From: Variovorax fucosicus
Lineage (GTDB): Bacteria; Pseudomonadota; Gammaproteobacteria; Burkholderiales; Burkholderiaceae_C
DNA length: 64,000 nt
Direction of reading: 5' to 3'
NCBI RefSeq assembly: GCF_030316825.1
Contig: NZ_JASZYU010000001.1
Location: 806,001 to 870,000, forward strand
Shown here: positions 60,489 through 64,000 of the stretch, one piece after another
How the letters are laid out: every line of letters begins with the position of its first letter
How positions within the stretch are numbered: the stretch's first letter is position 1
Position numbers and translations under genes: made by a program
Notes under the pieces: model-generated
Databases searched by the model: none
What the model was told of the DNA's origin: nothing
What the model saw: only the letters and a program-made list of their open reading frames with translations

Positions 60489-61229
60489 TTACTGGCCGCC
60501 CTCGCCCGGCGGGTCGCCGTTGTAGATTTCGTTGGCCCGGCGCTGCAGGTACACATCGCGCGTGAAGGAGTATTTGTCGAGCGCCGCGTCGCCAAGCAGT
60601 TGGGTGGCGCGCAGGAAGTTGGAGCGCATATCGACGACGCGCAGCACATACATCGAGTTGCGCACCGGGATGTCGTGGACAGCCCACACCAAATCGCCCT
60701 TGCTGTCGATCGGCAACGCCGCGGCGTCGCGCACGGTCGACGATCCGAGCACCGGCAACACGAGATACGGCCCCGAAGGCACTCCCCAGCGACCCAGCGT
60801 CTGCCCGAAGTCTTCCTTGTGGCGGTCGATACCCGCTTCGGTGGCGATGTCCAGCAAGCCGCCCAGACCGAACAGCGTGTTGACGTTGACCCGCATGAAG
60901 GTTTCGGCACTGTTCTGCAGGCGCAGTTGCATCACGCTGTTCGCGAAACTCCACACATCGCCGAGGTTGCCGAAGAAGTTGTTGACGCCCGTGCGCACCG
61001 GCGACGGGAGCACGTTGCGGTAGGCCGTGGCGGCGGGAATCAGCACGGCCTCGTCTACCCCGTCGTTGAAGCGGGAGATGCTGCGGTTGAGCGGTTCGAG
61101 CGGGTCGGCCGGATTCGCGTAGGGGCCGGTGGCGCAACCGGTCATCAATACAAAAGCGGTTGCGGCGCCGATCCAGCGGAAATGGTTGGCGAGCTTCTGG
61201 ATGGAGAGGAAAGTGAGGGGCGGTTTCAT
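60489..61229 (-). CDS. mlaA: Outer-membrane lipoprotein MlaA (VacJ)
   Basis: A 246-residue lipoprotein that removes misplaced phospholipids from the outer leaflet. The lipobox LMTGC gives lipidated Cys near 32; then DPLEPLNRSISRFND and LPVLGSSTVRDAAALPID are family signatures. It sits inside the mla operon between mlaD and mlaC, unlike the separate locus of E. coli. It overlaps mlaD by 4 bp. Confidence 0.95.
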   Translation of the reverse strand: MKPPLTFLSIQKLANHFRWIGAATAFVLMTGCATGPYANPADPLEPLNRSISRFNDGVDEAVLIPAATAYRNVLPSPVRTGVNNFFGNLGDVWSFANSVMQLRLQNSAETFMRVNVNTLFGLGGLLDIATEAGIDRHKEDFGQTLGRWGVPSGPYLVLPVLGSSTVRDAAALPIDSKGDLVWAVHDIPVRNSMYVLRVVDMRSNFLRATQLLGDAALDKYSFTRDVYLQRRANEIYNGDPPGEGGQ

Positions 61230-61717
61230 TTTTTCGTGGGGGTCCCTGCGGTGCTGCTGCCACCTTCGGCCGCCTTGCTGTACAGGAACTGACTGATCAG
61301 GTTTTCCAGCACCACGGCCGATTGCGTGGCGGTGATGGTGTCACCAGCCTGCAGTGTCTTTTCTTCGGCGCCCGCTTCGATCCCGATGTACTGCTCGCCG
61401 AGCAAGCCGCTGGTCAGGATCTTGAGCGAGCTGTCCTTCGGGAAACTGTAACGGTTTTGCAACGCGAGCGTGACGCTGGCCTGGAAATTCTTGTCGTCGA
61501 ACGTGATCGATTCGACACGGCCGACCACCACGCCCGCGCTCTTGACGGCCGTTTGTGGTTTCAAACCACCAATGTTGTCGAAACGGGCCGTGACCGCATA
61601 GGTCTTCTGGAAGTTCAGGCTCAGCAGATTGGCGGACTGCAGTGCGAGAAACAGCAGCGCGGCCGCGCCGATGAGCACGAACAGACCGACCCAGATGTCG
61701 TTGTTGGAACGTTGCAT
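61226..61717 (-). CDS. mlaD: MCE-domain protein MlaD
   Basis: A 163-residue inner-membrane protein with one N-terminal anchor (about 9-28) and an MCE domain (about 38-120; GLKPQTAVKSAGVVVGRVESI, GLLGEQYIGIE). It forms the hexameric lipid channel of MlaFEDB. It lies 22 bp after mlaE. Confidence 0.95.
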   Translation of the reverse strand: MQRSNNDIWVGLFVLIGAAALLFLALQSANLLSLNFQKTYAVTARFDNIGGLKPQTAVKSAGVVVGRVESITFDDKNFQASVTLALQNRYSFPKDSSLKILTSGLLGEQYIGIEAGAEEKTLQAGDTITATQSAVVLENLISQFLYSKAAEGGSSTAGTPTKK

Positions 61718-61739
61718 GGTTGATTGCGTCCTTGTTGTT

Positions 61740-62522
61740 CTAGATGCTGAACATCATTGCGGTCAGCAGAAAGTCGAGCCCTAGCACGGCCAGCGAAGCC
61801 ACCACGACGGTACGGGTGGTGGCGCGCGAGACGCCTTCGGGCGTCGGCTGCGCCGCAAAGCCCTGCAACAGCGCGACAAAGGTGACGGTAAAGCCGAACA
61901 CGATGCTCTTGACGACGCCGTTGCCGACGTCGCGCCAGACATCGACGCCGTTTTGCATCTGGCCCCAGAACGCGCCGGGGTCGACACCGAGCATCACCAC
62001 GCCGACCACGTAGCCGCCGACCACGCCGACCGCGCTGAACACCGCCGCCAGCAGCGGCATCGTGATCACGCCGGCCCAGAAACGCGGCGCGAGGATGCGG
62101 CGAACTGGGTCGACCGCCATCATCTCCATCGCGCTGAGCTGCTCGCCGGCCTTCATGAGGCCGATCTCGGCGGTCAGCGACGTGCCTGCACGGCCTGCGA
62201 ACAGCAGCGCAGCAACCACGGGGCCGAGTTCGCGCACCAGGCTCAAGGCCACCAGCAGGCCCAACGCCTCCGACGAGCCGTACCGCTGCAAGGTGTAGTA
62301 GCCCTGCAGGCCCAGCACGAACCCGACGAACAGGCCCGAGACAGCGATGATCGCCAGCGAGTAATTGCCGAGGAAATGGATCTGGTCGCGCACCAGGCCG
62401 AAGCGACGCAAGCTCTTCGCGCCGGGACCGACGAGCTGCACAAACAGGCGCGCTGCGCTGCCGATATCGCCCAGCTTGCTGCGCACCGCGAACCCGACAT
62501 CGGCCGGACGCCACCAACTCAT
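61740..62522 (-). CDS. mlaE: Phospholipid ABC transporter permease MlaE
   Basis: A 260-residue permease of the MlaE family with about five membrane spans; [25 protein letters not shown] and [21 protein letters not shown] are signatures. Its ATG overlaps the mlaF stop by 4 bp. Confidence 0.96.
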   Translation of the reverse strand: MSWWRPADVGFAVRSKLGDIGSAARLFVQLVGPGAKSLRRFGLVRDQIHFLGNYSLAIIAVSGLFVGFVLGLQGYYTLQRYGSSEALGLLVALSLVRELGPVVAALLFAGRAGTSLTAEIGLMKAGEQLSAMEMMAVDPVRRILAPRFWAGVITMPLLAAVFSAVGVVGGYVVGVVMLGVDPGAFWGQMQNGVDVWRDVGNGVVKSIVFGFTVTFVALLQGFAAQPTPEGVSRATTRTVVVASLAVLGLDFLLTAMMFSI

Positions 62523-63340
62523 GCCCGACCCCCGTCAGAATTGCCGAAATCGTCTTCCACGCTCACGCCCGGATAGTGAAAGTGCACGGGGCCATCGGGC
62601 AGCGCATTGACGAACTGGTGCACCAGCGGGTCGACGCTTTCGCGCACCTCGCCGGGCGTTCCCTGGGCCGCGATGCCGCCGTTGGCCAGGATGATCACGT
62701 GGTCGGCGATGCGGAAGGTTTCTTCCAGATCGTGCGACACGATGATGCTGGTGAGGCCGAGCGTGTCATTGAGCCGGCGAATCAGCCGCGCCGCCGTTCC
62801 GAGCGAAATCGGGTCTAGGCCGGCGAAGGGCTCGTCGTACATCACCAGGTCGGGGTCGAGCGCGATCGCGCGCGCAAGTGCCACGCGCCGCGCCATGCCG
62901 CCCGACACCTCGCTCGGCATCAGGTCGCGGGCACCGCGCAGACCGACCGCATCGAGCTTCATGAGCACGATGTCGCGCACCAGCGCTTCGGGCAACAGGG
63001 TGTGCTCGCGCAACGGAAAGGCAACGTTGTCGAGCACGCTCATGTCGGTGAACAAGGCGCCGAACTGGAACAGCATGCCCATGCGCCGCCGTGCTGCGTA
63101 GAGCGCCGGCTGCGCCATCTGGCCGACGTTCTGGCCGTCGAACAGCACTTCGCCGCGCTGGGCGCGCAATTGCCCGCCGACCAGGCGCAACACCGTGGTC
63201 TTGCCCCCGCCCGAGGCGCCCATGAGCGCCGTGACCTTGCCGCGCGGCACGCTGAAAGAGACACCGTCGAGAATGGCGCGCGCGCCGTAGCCGAACGTGA
63301 CGTTCTTGAACTCAACCAGCGGTGGAGGTGCTTTGTCCAT
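62519..63340 (-). CDS. mlaF: Phospholipid ABC transporter ATPase MlaF
   Basis: A 273-residue ATPase. Walker A is GASGGGKTT (about 41-49), the signature [13 protein letters not shown], and Walker [15 protein letters not shown]. It powers MlaFEDB. ATG 63340 lies only 2-3 nt after the T-tract of the gltD terminator, leaving no room for a Shine-Dalgarno; a TTG at 63343 is no better. It is the first gene of mlaFEDACB. Confidence 0.95.
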   Translation of the reverse strand: MDKAPPPLVEFKNVTFGYGARAILDGVSFSVPRGKVTALMGASGGGKTTVLRLVGGQLRAQRGEVLFDGQNVGQMAQPALYAARRRMGMLFQFGALFTDMSVLDNVAFPLREHTLLPEALVRDIVLMKLDAVGLRGARDLMPSEVSGGMARRVALARAIALDPDLVMYDEPFAGLDPISLGTAARLIRRLNDTLGLTSIIVSHDLEETFRIADHVIILANGGIAAQGTPGEVRESVDPLVHQFVNALPDGPVHFHYPGVSVEDDFGNSDGGRA

Positions 63341-63342
63341 CA

Positions 63343-63379
63343 AATAAAAAAGCCGGGCACCTTTTCAGGCATCCCGGCT
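63343..63379 (-). terminator. Intrinsic terminator after gltD, abutting mlaF
   Basis: On the minus strand AGCCGGG and CCCGGCT arms (63351-63379) with an inner CCT-GAAA-AGG stem, then TTTTTTATTTG immediately before the mlaF ATG. Confidence 0.8.
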
Positions 63380-63435
63380 CAGGGGTTTCCCCAATAATAA
63401 GGGAAGCACAGGACGTGCCCGCGCGCCCTGCTCGT

Positions 63436-64000
63436 TCAGCGCGGCAGGTCGCTGTATCCCATGAGGAATTCGTCCACGGCGCGTGCAGCCTGACGGCCCT
63501 CGCGGATGGCCCAGACCACCAGCGACTGGCCGCGCCGGATGTCGCCGGCAGCAAACACCTTGGGCACGCTGGTCGCATAGCCACCGGTGAATTCAACCGT
63601 GGCCCTGGCGTTGCCGCGGGCATCCTTCTCGACGCCGAAGGCATCGAGCACGCTCGCCACCGGGCTCACGAAGCCCATGGCAAGCAGCACCAGGTCGGCC
63701 TTGAGGACTTGCTCGCTGCCCGCCACTTCGACCATCTTGCCGTCCTTCCATTCGACGCGAACGGTCTTCAGGCCGGTGACTTTCTTGCCGTCGCCGATGA
63801 ATTCCTTGGTCGAGATCGCGAACTCGCGCTCACAGCCTTCTTCATGGCTGGAGCTGGTGCGCAGCTTGATCGGCCAGTAAGGCCAGGTCATCGGCCGGTT
63901 CTCTTCTTCCGGCGGCTGCGGCATGACCTCGAACTGCGTGACGCTGACCGCACCGTGGCGGTTGCTGGTGCCGACGCAGTCGGAGCCGGTGTCGCCGCCG
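63436..64000 (-). CDS. gltD: Glutamate synthase small subunit GltD, partial (C-terminus)
   Basis: The last ~187 residues of an FAD/NAD(P)-linked oxidoreductase. [17 protein letters not shown] (at the window edge) is the second dinucleotide site of GltD, and [31 protein letters not shown] is the FAD-binding end of the family, here cited in part. It supplies electrons to GltB for glutamine-dependent glutamate synthesis. The 5' end lies beyond the window. Confidence 0.93.
   Translation of the reverse strand, partial: GGDTGSDCVGTSNRHGAVSVTQFEVMPQPPEEENRPMTWPYWPIKLRTSSSHEEGCEREFAISTKEFIGDGKKVTGLKTVRVEWKDGKMVEVAGSEQVLKADLVLLAMGFVSPVASVLDAFGVEKDARGNARATVEFTGGYATSVPKVFAAGDIRRGQSLVVWAIREGRQAARAVDEFLMGYSDLPR

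Overview
This is a 64 kb, GC-rich chromosomal segment made almost entirely of housekeeping genes in tight operons. Gene content and order point to a betaproteobacterium of the order Burkholderiales, most likely family Comamonadaceae (Variovorax-like). The supporting signs are hemA-prfA-prmC-grxD, the pilBCD-coaE-zapD-yacG cluster, the mla/murA/his/tat/pet super-cluster, a short-form HisG, and a structured 94-bp intergenic repeat of a kind I recall from this family. The genus is an inference. I see no prophage, insertion sequence, CRISPR array or plasmid function, and no gene-free stretch longer than 300 bases.

Layout. 1-3752: end of ugpB, then ugpA-ugpE-ugpC-ugpQ (glycerol-3-phosphate import and phosphodiesterase). 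3788-6535: a large MscS-type channel and a small membrane protein. 6629-10737: hemA, prfA, prmC, grxD and a cupin gene. 10845-16873: a stand-alone AAA ATPase, a CorC/HlyC-type membrane protein, a lytic transglycosylase overlapping proS, then rppH overlapping a CNP1-like gene. 16877-20925: proB, obgE, rpmA, rplU, with ispB divergent. 20962-29342: tRNA-Pro, pilB, pilC, pilD, coaE, a membrane O-acyltransferase/SGNH pair, zapD, yacG. 29354-35241: mutT, a DUF815 ATPase, argJ, secA, divergent dciA, tRNA-Thr. 35284-39525: sspB, sspA and the cytochrome bc1 operon petABC. 39690-43194: mscL, pdxA, a NIF3-family gene and a DegS-like protease. 43203-53597: tatABC, hinT, a small membrane protein, hisE, hisI, hisF, a mutarotase, a dctA-like symporter and an orphan solute-binding protein on the opposite strand, then hisA, hisH, hisB, hisC. 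53614-64000: a small exported protein, hisD, hisG, murA, a BolA-family gene, a YadGH-type ABC exporter, mlaBCADEF, and the end of gltD.

How it works together. The right half is mostly minus-strand and reads, in order of transcription, mla - yadGH - bolA - murA - hisGD - hisCBHA - hisFIE - hinT - tatABC. Lipid-asymmetry maintenance, peptidoglycan precursor synthesis, histidine synthesis and folded-protein export follow one another, often with 4-bp start/stop overlaps. The his run is interrupted by a transport block of about 3.3 kb.

The items most worth a second look are: the acyltransferase/SGNH pair lodged between coaE and zapD; three copies of a 92-94 bp hairpin repeat, each starting a few bases after the stop codon of a minus-strand gene; several genes with a -10-like hexamer 6-7 bases before ATG (hemA, mscS-type, NIF3, mutarotase), suggesting leaderless mRNAs; a probable CTG start of hisH overlapping the hisB stop; and a small exported protein translationally coupled inside the his operon. 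No clearly new defence or biosynthetic system was found.
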